Assembly (NCBI GenBank): GCA_020744425.1
Contig: JAGMUV010000001.1
Coordinates: 1,054,001 to 1,118,000, forward strand
Reading direction: 5' to 3'
DNA from: Dactylonectria macrodidyma
Taxonomy: Eukaryota; Ascomycota; Sordariomycetes; Hypocreales; Nectriaceae
DNA length: 64,000 nt
The position numbers were made by a program, and so were the translations under genes. This document shows, piece by piece, positions 45,698 to 58,423 of this stretch (position 1 is its first letter; every line of letters starts with the position of its first letter). The notes under the pieces are model-generated. The model was not told the DNA's origin. It searched no databases and saw only the letters and a list, made by a program, of their open reading frames with translations.

Positions 45698-46872
45698 TCA
45701 TAGTCGCATCGGCTCGCCGTCATAGCCCGAATAAATCATGGGGTCGCCCATACCCAGCATCACCTCGGGGTTGGGACACGACAGAACATGGGGCTTGATG
45801 GTGCCAAACTCTGACTCCACCAGGCCCTGATTTAGCAGATCCATGTTGTGCATGACATTGGCTTGCTGAATATATTGCATGGTGAGGTCGTTGGGTTGGG
45901 CCTTGTTCATGGTCCAGGCTGGGAAGTTGGGTATCGAGGGCGATTGGGCGGGAAACAATGTCGTCGGGTCGATCTCGGGCGGGGCGGCGAAGTCGAAATC
46001 GTGACTGCCAGCGAAGCTCTGAGGGGAGAGGGTCATGGCGTTGCTGTTTCCAAAGGCCGCCTTTCGGTAGTCCTGCTCGAAGTCGGAATGGTCCATTTCC
46101 GAGGACGAGGCACGCTCTGTGCGGTTGTACACGGACGAGTCCGTGTCCTTGATCTCCTTCAGAGGCTCCATATCCTTCTGCTGGTCCTCGAGTTGGCGGG
46201 CGAGCTCTGCCATGCCGGCTTCGTCTTCAGGGAACACGGAGTGGACGGGGAGGTCGATGTCGCTGTTGGGGCGGATGCATCCCAGCTTCTGGGCAATGTT
46301 GTGGATTACGGGCTGGCCGCGATCGTTGAGTTCGGGCTCACCAAGCTCCCACTGTTGACCGTTTCGGACCATTGAGTAGAGCTTATGGACGGTGGCAATG
46401 AGGGCGAGCTGGGTGTTCTCGAGAACCTCGGCGTACCTGGCTTGTGTAAGTGACATGCGAGTCATTGGTGCCTTGTGTTGACGTACCCTCGAGGCAGTTG
46501 CTTGTACTCCATCTTCTTGCGGACACCGGCTGTGCAAACCAAGCCATCGTCCTTGCATCGCTTGCAAGGGAATTCACCGTCACACTTGTGCTTGTGTTAG
46601 CCAAGCTTGTCATACGAGGGACCAATAATGCATACCTTCGTCTTCTTCATTCGGCACCGCTCGCAGGCCTTCCAGACCCTCTTATGTCGGCCATCCATGC
46701 CAGCACTGTGGGTGACGTGGTCATGGTGGTGTATCGTAGCAGCATTGGAGCTGGCACGTTTTGAAGCTCGGTGAACAGGCTTGATTGATTTGGTACTTGA
46801 GGTTGTGCTCTTGCGGGAGAGGGTAGACTTGTGGTCATCCGCAGGAGGGGATGGCAAGCTATTTGAACCCAT
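45698..46872 (-). CDS. Zn(II)2Cys6 transcription factor 4, short conserved regulator
   Basis: Three exons (46872-46636, 46584-46487, 46436-45698) give 357 residues. The zinc cluster is C70, C73, C80, C86, C89, C96 (ERCRMKKTK, CDGEFPCKRCKDDGLVC), preceded by a Ser/Thr/His-rich head. The next phrase YKQLPRGYAEVLENTQLALI and LYSMVRNGQQWELGEPELND is highly conserved in ascomycete regulators. There is no large fungal-specific transcription factor domain; the C-terminal half is Asp/Phe/Pro-rich (DFDFAAPPEIDPTTLFP) and may activate transcription. The start at 46872 has a good ACAATGG context; an upstream TTG-opened frame is ignored. It is isolated by 5.7 kb and 8.3 kb of gene-poor DNA, a pattern common for developmental regulators. 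Confidence 0.88.
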
Positions 46873-49800
46873 TGTAGCTGTAGTTGATGTGTGTGTATGG
46901 CGGACAGGTTGTGGGGGTGGCAACCAGATTGTCTTGAATGTGAAGAGTGTGTAAGTGAAATGGGAAAAGTGAAGGAACCAAAAAGCCGGGAAGGGAGGAT
47001 GTATAATAATGAAAATGGAGGAGACCCTTTGAAGGAGGAACTGAGTATGGAAATGGACCAGGGAGGCTTAATAATGGGCAAGACCCGAAGATGATATAAA
47101 GCGCAGGTTGGATTAGGTGGGGGAGTGGGATTTGGGATAGGATGGAGATGTGGGAGGGGGGGAGTGTGAAAAGGTAGTGATAATAATAAGAGAGAGAGAG
47201 GAGAGGGAGGAGTGTGTCTTAGAGAGGAAGCCTAACTGTGCACAGTACCAAGACCAAGGCCAAGACCAAGAACTGAGATGTGCAGATGGACGTGCAGCTG
47301 TGCGTGCTGTGCAACGGGTGTGTGAAGTGGATTAGGTGAGACGAGAGACAAGAGACGGGGCCCGGAGTGTAGGCTCGGAGAGTTTTGACCAAGTCTCCGC
47401 CGTGAGCAAGTATCAGGGGCGTGGCATTAGCCGTCGGCGAGGTCTTTATGTCCGAGAAAGCGAGAGCGACAACAAGACCCAGGACCGGGCCAAGGAGGGT
47501 GTGGGTCGCCCCGCGGCGTCGCAGCACTTGGGAAGATGACCCTAGCAGAGCCAAAAGTCCGCGCGGCGCTGCGGACTTAGGGGAGAGTAGGGACGTCTGA
47601 GAGTCAGAGTGAGAGGAAGAGTCGAGGCTTTAGAACCTTGGACGCTCTCAGTTCGCTGGCTCGGGTTGTGAGGCTGGTGAGTGGTGGGTTGGGATGACGG
47701 GAGGGGGGCTCTTTGCTGGCGCTGACAGAGCGCTTGTGCAAAGCTGTTTTGGGGCTTTTAGAGGGTTGCTAGAAGCAGAAAACCAATGCTGATCGCTGAT
47801 CCGCAGCTGCAGTTTACAGGGTAGCCGGTGGGCGAGACCTGGGCTGGGCGAGGCTGAGGGGAACCTGGGTGAGCGAGAGCGAGAACGAAATGCACCCAAT
47901 TATGGCTTCGCGTTTGTGTTGCGATGCTGGCTGCGCTTCTGCGATGCTGGGTCTTCGCTGGCCTGTCAGAGACGAGTGGAGTCGCACGATTCGACCTCGC
48001 TGGCTGCTGCTTTCGATGACGGCCGGTATTTGCGTTGTCTTGGTGTTGCGTTGGGTACGTTGCTTTGGATGCCGCGTTGATTACAAGACCCGTCTGTCAT
48101 AGGCTACTTAACGCGAGGAGGCTGACTGCTTTTGTCGGCGGTTGCTGAATGAGTCTAAGTCCGGTGTAGTGGAGGGGTAATGAGGAGGTGATAATCAATG
48201 ATGATGGGATTTGATATTAAGCCAAGCTACAAGGTGTCTTGAGGCGCAGACTACTCTTGAGACAGACAGACGACTTCAATTCTGGTGGGGTGAGCAAAGT
48301 CAAAAGTGGATGAGCAAGGAATTAATTGCCCCATATCGAGGGCGATGAGGTCGACTTCATATAGTCTCGAGGACGGCACCTGCATGTGCGTTCCAATGCC
48401 TCGTCATGGATGGTGGTGGTCTATCGGACCTCGAGTATCGAAGGGGGGAACGGACGGGTATCCGGGCAAAACAAAACCACCACCGCCTCCATCCATCATC
48501 ATCATCATCACAGGCACTGACAGCGGGCACGAGCGCGGGCTCCGCGTGGGGATGCCCTGCTCCTGCAACCGCCATGCTGGCTTCTAGAAAGGCCGTGTTG
48601 TCCAGCATAACGCGCATGGCCCCAGCGGGCAAGGGAAAGGAAGAAAGAGCCCACTGCGGCATGCCGTGATGCCGACGCTCGGCGAGCGATGATGTCGATG
48701 GCGACAGGGGACCAGGTGGCATCGCCCGCACGACCGGGATGGGAGCGGCATTGCCCAGAGGCGACGACCGTCGACGCCAAGCTCTCTCTCTCTCTCTCTC
48801 GATGCGTCGATGCGTCTTGCAAGCCCCAAGTGCCTGCGTCCGGACCGGGGGATGCCTTCGACCTTCTTGGTGGGACTTTACTATGGGACTCTTGGACGGT
48901 TGGCTAGGACCCAAACGAAGATGGATGTGCTCAGGGACCCGAAAACCGCGGAATCCCGTCCTGGTGGATGTGGTTGCAGGCCATACAGGGAGAAGCTGGC
49001 ATGACTGCATGGGCTGCAACCCTTGTAAGTTGAATTTGAGTGAGCCATCACCACCAACTTGGGCGTGTGAGCGGCCGGCTGCGGACTGATGAGGAAGCTT
49101 GCGACCAATCCCGCGAGATGTTGAAGATCCCTTTCCATTCCTTGCCTTTTGAGGCTTTCGACCGGGATACTAGGGGGTGTGGGAATGGCACTCTGGGACA
49201 ATCAATAACACGTCCGAACCCGACGCCGAATACTCGTGATAGTGCGCTTTTCTGATCTTGTGGCAAACAACGCAGCCGCAACACGGCCTCCTTGGAAACA
49301 GGCAGAAGATAAACTCGGCATTAAACATGGGGGGCCCCGGCAGGGGGTTCATCAAATCAAAAAGGAAAAAAGCTACCAGCTAAGCTATCACGATGATTGG
49401 GTCTGTGCTGTTCAGAAGTGAGGCTTCGTTTGGGACTTTTTTTCCCTACGGGTGAGTAAGCGGCTCCCGGAAGTTTGGACAGAGGGGTGGAGATGCCACT
49501 GGAGGGGAAGGGGGCATGAATTGATTTGGAAGCGCCAGCACATGATGGCCAGTGACGGAGCGCAGAGAACGGTTTGAAATCATGGATGGTCATGAGCTCA
49601 CCGTCCCGGGTCTCCACCGCTGCACATCGTCGAGCAAGCAACCCCGTCAACCCATGTGGTTGATTGAAAAAAGTCCCCACGCACGCACTCTGCCAGCGCC
49701 CATCCTCGCGCCCGCGCGCTCTCGGAACGTTAATCCAAGCCGGTCGGCGCTGCGACATTCATGCCCCCGAGTTTAGCATTTATCATCACTCATCACGGGA

Positions 49801-52800
49801 GAGGGGAGCATGCCGCAAATCTGTGCTGTGTTGTTCTTGTTAGTTCCAAACCCTAGCTTGCGGACTGCGACGTTCGTTGCGCTCTCGTTCTCAACTCGCT
49901 GGTCCTCGCCAGCACAGCCCTACATGGTATGGTATTCTTTTGAACGGAACACTCCGGGGGTGGCGATCCACGCGAAACTCCGTCCATCGAACCTGGATGG
50001 ACCTCTTTCGTTCTTCACCTTCTTCTCTGCACGGGGTTTCCAGCAAATGCGCTAACATGTCCGTCTGCCGCACGCCGCCCGCTTGCTAATACGCTGCAAG
50101 TGCCGTCCCTCTGCCCCCCCTTACACACCTGAGGCCTTACATTTGGGATCGGGATGGTGAGTGGTGACGCATATTGTGGCTCATGGATCTAAAACGGCCC
50201 AAAGAAAGTCAAGCCCGGACTTCTTTTGGGGCCGACCCCGATCGGACTCCGCGGACGGCATTCTTCCAAACTCCATCGCGGACCCAAGCGCAATAGCTCA
50301 CTTGACACCGTCTCATTAAACGCAGTTTTGCTGCACAGCCCAGCCCGAGGCCTGGTCAAGTGCTCAGTTTTACGGGCATGCTAGATGTTTTAAGGTTGAA
50401 ATTATCACTGAAACCCAAATTCCTCCGATGACTACTTCGTGGCCCCCTTTCCCCAAGTTTCTTCAATTCTTCGAAATACTCCAAATCCCGCACTTCACCT
50501 CGATTGCTTTTTTCCTTTCTCTATTCCTTGTTCAGAACCAACCTCGCCTGTCTCAGTAAGCACGGCAAGCCCACTAACTGAGCACTTTTTGCGTCGTGGC
50601 TTTCGCTAGACTCTGCTCGCTTCTGACAATCGGCCGCCCTCACAACAAAACATGGGCGTGAATGACTCTTTCGCCGTCGTCTATCTGTCCCCATGGAGAA
50701 AGGGACGGACGGGTTCAGCCCCTTGCTCAATTGCTCACACCCATGAAGCCAAGTTGCATCGCGCACGGCACTCGCATGCGGACGAGTCTCGGCGACATCT
50801 CGCCGTCTTGGCCAGGGTCAAAGAGACAAGACGCTATCTGGGAAACCCCATTGTTTGTCGCTCTGTCCGAGTTGGACGCATGCTTAGGGTTATCTCCAAT
50901 TCGCGACGTCATGCGCCCTTGTGTTGTCACCGCCTAACTTTTAGGTGTTCTCACGTCTTACCTACATGAATTAACTTTCGCCTCTTTGGCAGATGCCGAG
51001 CTGCCGCCACCGAATGAGGTGACAGCTCGACGTGAGGAGAAATGACTACAGGGCCTAGGGCGTACGGATGTGGGTGCGTGATTCAATCCTGACTCTGACA
51101 GCCTCCAACACAAGCATAAGCACACAACCAAAATGTCCACCACCACTGTCCACAACACCCACTCAGAAAAAACCCTGATCGACAACCATACGCTAGTTTG
51201 CCGTCCTCCATCGGCAATAGAACATACCCCTCCGGGAATAGAGCCCCATCCTTCTGAGCCTCTAGGTCTCCCCCCGGCTGCAACCCTGGCCTGCATCCTG
51301 TCGCTGGCGCTTAGCTGGGCTGGAGATGCAGAATAAACCCTCCCAAACCACCAAAAGATACGATGGCGAAATCCATCTCGTCGCCATGCGACATCCAGAC
51401 TAACGCCTGCAACTGATCTGACTAGGCCATGCACAAGCCCCAGAACGTAGATTCCCTAGGGCTGGAGACGGCCTGTGGCGACTGTAGCTAGAGCGGTCTT
51501 GAAGCGGCGCGAATTGCCTGACTGTGATGTCATGGTGATAAACTACCACCAACAGCGCAGCTTTATCGCCCGCTGGCCTCGCCGAGATAGCGGGTGACAT
51601 CTGACAGAGTCGAGACTTGCGACTCACCGAGTCGGCAACGCCCATCCGATCTACGTTCCCGCTCCGTAGTAGAATTCCGTTGTCGCAATTGCAAGTGTCT
51701 TTTGAATACCTAACGACCCAATCGAAATGCCTGTGTCGAACTCATCCCTGGTAGAAAGTGCAGATGGACAGATCAGCGATGGCCGTCCCAAAGCCGAACA
51801 CCGGCCTCCGATCTCCCCCCTTTCTCGCATTCCCGCCCACCCTTCTAGAAGCCCGCGGGAACAAAACATGCGCCTCTTCGCCGCGTTCGGTGCCGGGCGT
51901 GGGTGGGTAAGGGATCGAGATTGCGACCCTTTGGTTTCCGTGCCTCCGTTTTGCTCCATTTTCGCATCCGAATTGCCCTTTGTCGGCGCCGACGGCGAGC
52001 CTAATTTGCCTGCTCAATCCCCACCCTCACCACCCGCAGTCCGTCAAGAGCCCGACTGCACAGTGCCGATGCTCTCGCAGATCGTGTTTCGCACACCCCG
52101 ACGGAGTTGACCTGAGCTCTGCGCACTTTCGCGCAACACATTCTCTACGGAAAGTAACCCCAGGCCGTGTGGTAGCCTCATCTTAGAGGGCCTCACGCAA
52201 TTGTGAGGCAGGACCTTGACACGCAATGTGCTGTCAATTTGTCCCACCCCCTGTTGGGCTCACACGCCTTCAGGCTAATTGGCATGTCTGAAACCCGTGC
52301 CCTGCAGGTGAATGCTCGTTTTCGCAAACATGCTTCAACTACCTGAACTACCGAAGCTACTCTGGGATATATCCCTTGTCTTGCTTCAGTAGGTTTCCAC
52401 TAAGCTGGGAGTTTTACGACACAAGGTAGTATGCGTGTCTAGGTGCCTCAAATGCCGAGGCATTAATGGATCAAGGGGCTGCAACTGCCGCTGTACTCAG
52501 CCCCAAACATCTCAATTACCAACCTTAAGACGCTTTATGGTACATTCGTAGGGTAACAGCCGTGATTATGAACATTTGTCTTTATTTTACCGAGGAATGT
52601 CAGGAGAAACGGGATAGAAGTTGCTCTGGCATTGTGATCTCCTTGATCAAACTCTAATCCGAATCCATCAAATCACTTCTCTCTTCTGGTAACTTAGAGT
52701 TCCTAAGAATCTACGTTCTGACAAGTTGAGTCCTCCGTCTCACTTTCAAGCGCAGGTGGGTTCTGGAGAACGCGCAATCAGTTATCCCCATGGAACTTTT

Positions 52801-55186
52801 TGTTAACTTGTCACCCCTCCATCAAGCACTTAGCTTAATAAATAGTAAAGCCATGTTGCCATCAATATCGTCCACTCCGAGCAGCACGTGGGTTCCCTAC
52901 GCTTTCCATGAACTCTGTGGTCGTTTCTGCGCGCCTATACATAGAACGTCATTTGTTACACTGACTCTGTACGGATTGTAGTCGGCCGCCCGACTAACAT
53001 CTGCGCTAGGTCAAGGCATGGAATGTTCCCTTCCCTTTCCTTGCAACCCTCTCCACCAGCACGAGTCTTTCCTGAATTTCGAGGATATCCACTAATCTCA
53101 ACATTCGGCAGTCAATCTGCATGGAAGTGAGCGATGGAAGCCATAGAACTTCATCTGCCTGCCATAAATGGTTAACACTCCACCATTACCAAGCCTTCTG
53201 CATGTGCATCGAATTGGTGCAGCGCTCTCGCCGACTGGTGAACCGCAGGCCCACAAGCCCTGCGGGAAGCTTGAGCCTTGAAGCTTGAACATCGTTCCTA
53301 CGTCATGCACCGGACAATTTTCGTATACGCCCAGCCGTACGATATACGGGACGGGACGTACGCGTATGAAAGCGAAATAGGAAGCTAGACCAAAGGGTGC
53401 AGGTGGTCGGAAATCGGCTTCGTTGTGTCATCAGCCCAGCTGTGTGGGTTTATCGTTCACTGATCTGATTCAAGCGCAGGGCGTCTCGTCGCTGGGCTTA
53501 ATGCCGACTCTCCGTGCCGAGGCCCGTCCCCCGACCCAATAATTCACCGGACGGCGGTTCGCCCTCCGATGCCATGGACTTTTCTCAAGAAATGGGTCAC
53601 GCTTCGGCCGCCGAGATGCCAAAATGCTAGTGATTTCGGTCTCGCAGGGGTTGGCCTAGCGAATTCCCCGTGGCCTACTGCAACCGTATTGCCGGGCTTA
53701 TCCTAGATGCCGTCTTAGCCTTTGCTGCATCTGGTTCTGTCACAATTCCCATGACCAACATCGACAAGACCATGTCTACATTACTACGTAAAACCCTCGC
53801 AAGAGCAAATCTCGGGATCAAGGAAATGCCTCACCAGCCAGAGCCATACCGGTAATATGGAGACCTTTTCTAATATGACTTTGGCGACTGTGGGTTTTTC
53901 GCATCTTTCCGGGAACGTGCTTTTTGCAGGCCAACGGGGTTGATTCCGCGCCGCCATCTCCATTTTCCCATCCACTTGGACCGACGACCACGGTTGTCAT
54001 CCGTTTGCATGAACGCCGTTGGACCCATTTCCTTGTGAGAACTCCGTCAGCCTAGATCCTTCACCCCGGCCCCCTTTTCTGGGCTCTTCTGCCTCTATCG
54101 ATCGAGGTGGGCCTTGGCTGGATTCCGGTGCTTCGTGTAAGTTGTAGCCCTGTTCGTTCAGCCTGCAGGCGGGACGTGTGCTAATGTGCGAACGGATTAG
54201 AGTCTCGTCGATATGCCCCCACTCTGATGGAAATTATGTCTCGTCTTGCTGCTATATCCGTCGTCGCTTGCTCGGCCGAAAGCCACCTGGTCATCGTTGT
54301 TCTGGGCTCCAAATCGAACATGCCTCTTAGACGCAGCTCCTTGCTGAGGTTGAAGGCTATATTTCCGTCGTTGCTCGTTGTAAACGTCCGTCAAACAGTC
54401 AATCGAAAGATTCAATGTCCGTTGCATGTCCGTTCGTACCAATCGTTCCACTTCCCAACTCACCTCGGCTCCCATTCACAACAAGGGTCTGCTCCAAACG
54501 TGGCGCCGAGGAAAGGATCTTGTAAAAATCAACATTGACCCACCGCAAACCCTTACTCTTGACACCTCACTACGAGATTTTCTCTCGCCTCTAGTCGACT
54601 CCTTATCGGTAGTTAGTAGGCTCGGTAGTCATTCGGTGTTGGTGTGGATCCTTTGAGCCTCACATCAGCCCGCATTTGCATGTGTCGTGAACTCTGGAGC
54701 ACTAGCCCACAACATCATGCCAACATCCTTTCGACACCGACAAATCTCCATGGAACGACTCCACGGAGCATAACCGAGCGTCATGGGAGGATGCACATGT
54801 GAATGTGGATTCAGATGAGCACTCTATGAGCCTTCATCACGCCATGGTTTTCGCATCACCGATCGTCGACAGACATCTAGCCAAGAAATGGGGCCCTCAA
54901 GGCTATCTAGCCAAGACCGGGGCTCAATACGCGTGCGGCTCATCCTCAGGGATCTTTCAAAAAGCCAATCCGGGCCGAGCCTACAACACAATTTCACTGA
55001 GCGAGGCTGCATATCCTCGGGTAGCCTGCAGATGGATACCGACATGGAATGCCATGCCGCAGTGGAGCATTGTTTCAATATTTACTCTGCGTAGGAACAT
55101 GAATACCGAAAAGAATCCGTCCGCTATCGCTCCACGCTATGCTTCCAAAATCCCATTACATATCGGCATCGAACCACGGGAATTCG
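46873..55186. other. Gene-poor region, 8.3 kb
   Basis: No gene is supported. On the minus strand just upstream of regulator 4, a GA-rich tract (about 47185-47215 on plus) reads as a CT-rich leader. A (TC)n run lies near 48781-48800. Open frames at 48357-49019 (minus), 51727-52110 (plus) and 54197-54475 (minus) lack domain-like sequence. The last is the best of them but still weak. Long leaders or non-coding RNA could fill part of the region. Confidence 0.45.
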
Positions 55187-56412
55187 TCAAATATCATTGT
55201 ACATGATGATTCGGGGCGTTTCCTGCTCGCATACTGCCCATGTCCATGCCGCGCTTGGCAGGTAATTCAGCAACACGGCTGATTTCTTTCCATACGCCGC
55301 TGGCTCGAAAAGTTGCGGGTCATGACGTTTTACCTTATCTACCGCATTGACGGTCGCTAGGGCAAGAAAATGGTCCCTCCAGGGCCCTCGAGGGAGCACC
55401 CTACGCCGAGGTTAACATGAAAACCGAGGTCTGAGATTAGATGGAGTCATAGGAAGTCTTACAACGCATTACCAAAGATCCCGTGGCACAGGCTGGGCTC
55501 TTTTGTGAGAAGTCCATGACGCCAGATCAGGCCTTGCCCCTTTACGACAGACGTGTCGATTTGTTCGTGTAAAAGGGGGAAATAAGGGCGCAATGATAAC
55601 AGTGAGTAGATGAACCCAGGAGCGCCGTGGCACCACTGCACAAGGCTTGGGGCTCTGCCTTGTTTGAGGCTCCGCGCGCCTTCGGGCCAGTTGCCGTCTG
55701 GCGCCTGAAGCTCGAGCAGCCTCTCGAGACGGGAGGATAGCTGCGGCGCCAACGAAGGATTCGAGAGGACGAGTTGCGTGATGATTCCGATATCGCCGTG
55801 CGCAGCGCCAAAGAACCTCTTACCGTGCCATTCCCAGTTTCCGCGGCCGTCGTCGTCCGTGGCCATGATGTACTCTGTGAGACGGTGTAGGGGTGAGTCT
55901 ATTAGAGGCGCATATTCCGGTACCCAATGCTTAACCATGCGCAAGAGGTAGAGTGTGCCGGCTCGCCCGCTGATGAGCTCTGAGGCAAACGGGTCATCTT
56001 GGGGCGTTGGATACGGACCAAGTATTCTCGGTATGTTGGAAAGGAACTCTATCACATCATCTTTGTCTTTCGTAATACAGGCCTTCACAGCTTCAAATGA
56101 GAGCTTTTCGGAACCAATACCACATTTATTCTCCAGAACCAAGGGTCCCCGATCTCCAGTGAGATACTGGTCGGCCCAAAAGATCATGGTATGACCGGCA
56201 ACCTGCAGGTCAGGGCGCATAGCCGAGAGCTGGAGGAAGAGGTATGCCAGACCGGTGTAGCCAGTGAAGAGGCCACCAAGATGTCGTTCCGTGTAGGCAG
56301 GGAGTGGAGGCGCATGCTTAACCAGCATTTCCAGAACATAGGGTAGGAGCTCGCTGGGCGCAGAGCCCAGACGCTGGGTTGGAAGATTATTCGAGATGTA
56401 TCGCTGTGCCAT
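55187..56412 (-). CDS. LanC-like (LANCL-type) protein
   Basis: Two exons (56412-55463 and 55400-55187) give 387 residues. The alpha/alpha barrel signatures are present in order: SGRAGTLYLL (148-157), GAAHGDIGI with H205, QWCHGAPGF with C261 and H262, and SLCHGIFGNAL with C309 and H310. C261, C309 and H310 are the expected zinc ligands. The 62-nt intron (55462-55401) begins inside the codon that completes GNAL and leads to LPRGPWRDHFLALATV. Bacterial LanC cyclises lantibiotics. Eukaryotic LanC-like proteins bind glutathione and are reported to add it to dehydroamino acids; fungal ones are poorly characterised. No lantibiotic-type precursor or dehydratase is nearby, so a RiPP role is not supported. 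Confidence 0.92.
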
Positions 56413-58423
56413 GATGGATCTTTATGCGCCAAGGACGTGAACTGCGGTTGCGAATGGACTTATGTGAGACTGGGAGATGATGTAGCCCTTGACGGAGGTC
56501 ACTGATATGATGCAACGCATCATATCTTGGATGATTTCCAGACAGAGAGACTGGTCAGTTGGATGCGGGGAAATGGACTAATAGAGATATGACGTCCGAT
56601 GATCAAGACCTTGTATGGACATTGGACAGTACAAAGGATTCTGACAGCGACGCTCACGAGGCATTTCGTTTCAGATTACCCGCACCTTGCATGCTTCAAG
56701 TATTAAGCTATCTGTGCAATAACGCATTCGTCGTGGCGACTTGTTAGCGGAAACAGCTCTCATCAGGAAACCTATGGTTGTGGATCACCAGGTCATGACA
56801 GGTGGTGGTGATCTACACAAGTGACGTCGATGCCGTTAGAAGTCTTGCTTAGACGACAGTCGCTTGCGTCCACTGATAGGTGTCAAAAACGGCCTGCCAT
56901 GGTGGTTGTTTGTGGTCGCTACTGTTAAATTCAGCTGCTGCCGGTAAATATGGTTCCGCCATCGTGAGTGGCGTTTTCGTCATGCTTCCTCTCGCTGTTG
57001 GATGCTTCCGTGCCAAGGTGAAGGTGTACGGGCTTCTGAGGGCAGGGAAATCGGAATCCTAGTGGGCTTTTGAAAACCATTTGTGCCATCTTTTCCTCTT
57101 TGAGAAATAAACATGTTCGTGGTGTAGCTGTGATCATCGCCTCGGTAAACTATCTATTAAATTCAACGCTGGTTGTTGCAACGCTAATTTCTTTGATTGT
57201 CGCAACCTCCAGTTTGGCCTCTACAAAGATATCCCATGTATGATAGTATGATGTACGAGACTCGGTCGTACATGATCGCCGCTAGAGAAATCTATGATGA
57301 AGCTGATCAGCGCCGATCCACGCGCTACGCATAGCTACATAGTTGGGGCCACACCACAATGAGAATTAATGCACTCTTCAGAGCATTTCACGTTCTTTGT
57401 TGTACTTTTATTTCAGCCTAGAGCGTGGAGACTAGTACCTACCTGAAGGCGTACGACAGCTGAGGGTAGAGACAGTCGCGCAACCAGGCGATATCTCCCA
57501 AGCTACCAGGAATCGGCACGAGAGGCCCCTAGGAAAGGTGAGGACCGACCGGAGAGATCCTGCGACGCGATCGCCCAAAGACAAAGCCTTGGAGAAAGAG
57601 TCAAGAGCATGCCCCTGTGCCGGAGAGAGAACGAGATGAATATTATGGTGTCAGACTGGCTTACAGTTCTTTTACTGGAGGTCATATTGAATAAGGTGAG
57701 CTGCGCAATTGTAGACGATAATTAGTCTTCTTTCGCTTTTTAGGTACAGGTCCATTTCAATGACAATGTGGCCCAGGAGTGGATAGAATAGAATGTCTGG
57801 CTGGGTTCCCAGCGACAATGGGAGGCGCCAAGACAAGTGAGTGTCTTGTCTACAACATAGCTAGAATGATAGTGATGAAGGTAGACCGTATAATTTTGTC
57901 TCTGATCATTAAAGTAATGGCAAATCTAGCTGTAGTGAAATCTGATCAGAGCAGAACATGGGCAAATTGACAATTTGGTTGCAAGTCGCCGGCTCATGTG
58001 GTGGTGTTTTGGGTTTAGCATCCCCACATTGTCCATTCCAGCTCCAAAACAGTGATTAAATCACACTACTCAGAAAGTACAAGCGAGCATTGCTTGCGAG
58101 GCGCCTTGTCTTTCAAACACCTCACGCATTCAGGCTGTAGGAATGGGTTGGCTGATTGGGCGTAGGCGCGTGGCGCTTCGTTTTGCACGGGGCGCGCGGG
58201 ACGTGACGTGCCCCGCCAAATCAAGCAAGTAACTATGACGACATTGACATCGCTATCACTCCAAGTCTGGCTCGTGAAGTTCCAAGCTCTTCGCCTTTGC
58301 AGCTCCCCGCCTCTTCAGCTACTCCTCTTCACAAGCCATCATCCTCAACTATTTGGCTGTTTGACACCGAAATACGGCCCTTTCACCAGACGCAAGATCA
58401 AGACAGTCGGTTCATTGTTCATC
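56413..58423. other. Divergent intergenic region, 2 kb
   Basis: This lies between the LanC-like gene (minus) and the EI24/RRT8-like gene (plus). No supported coding region is seen. The frame of the downstream gene stays open upstream to 58208, with an ATG at 58235, but that extension lacks conservation-like sequence. Confidence 0.45.

Noticed and set aside
48357..49019. 220-codon minus-strand frame in the gene-poor region
   Set aside because: Low-complexity Arg/Pro/Ser content, no motif, and it spans a (TC)n microsatellite and CATCAT repeats.
54197..54475. 92-codon minus-strand frame (MGAEVSWEVERLVRTDMQ...)
   Set aside because: Somewhat helix-like, but it has no leader, no splice partners and no recognised family; left as unsupported.
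55187..56412. A lanthipeptide (RiPP) cluster around the LanC-like gene
   Set aside because: No precursor peptide, dehydratase, protease or dedicated transporter gene is seen within several kilobases.
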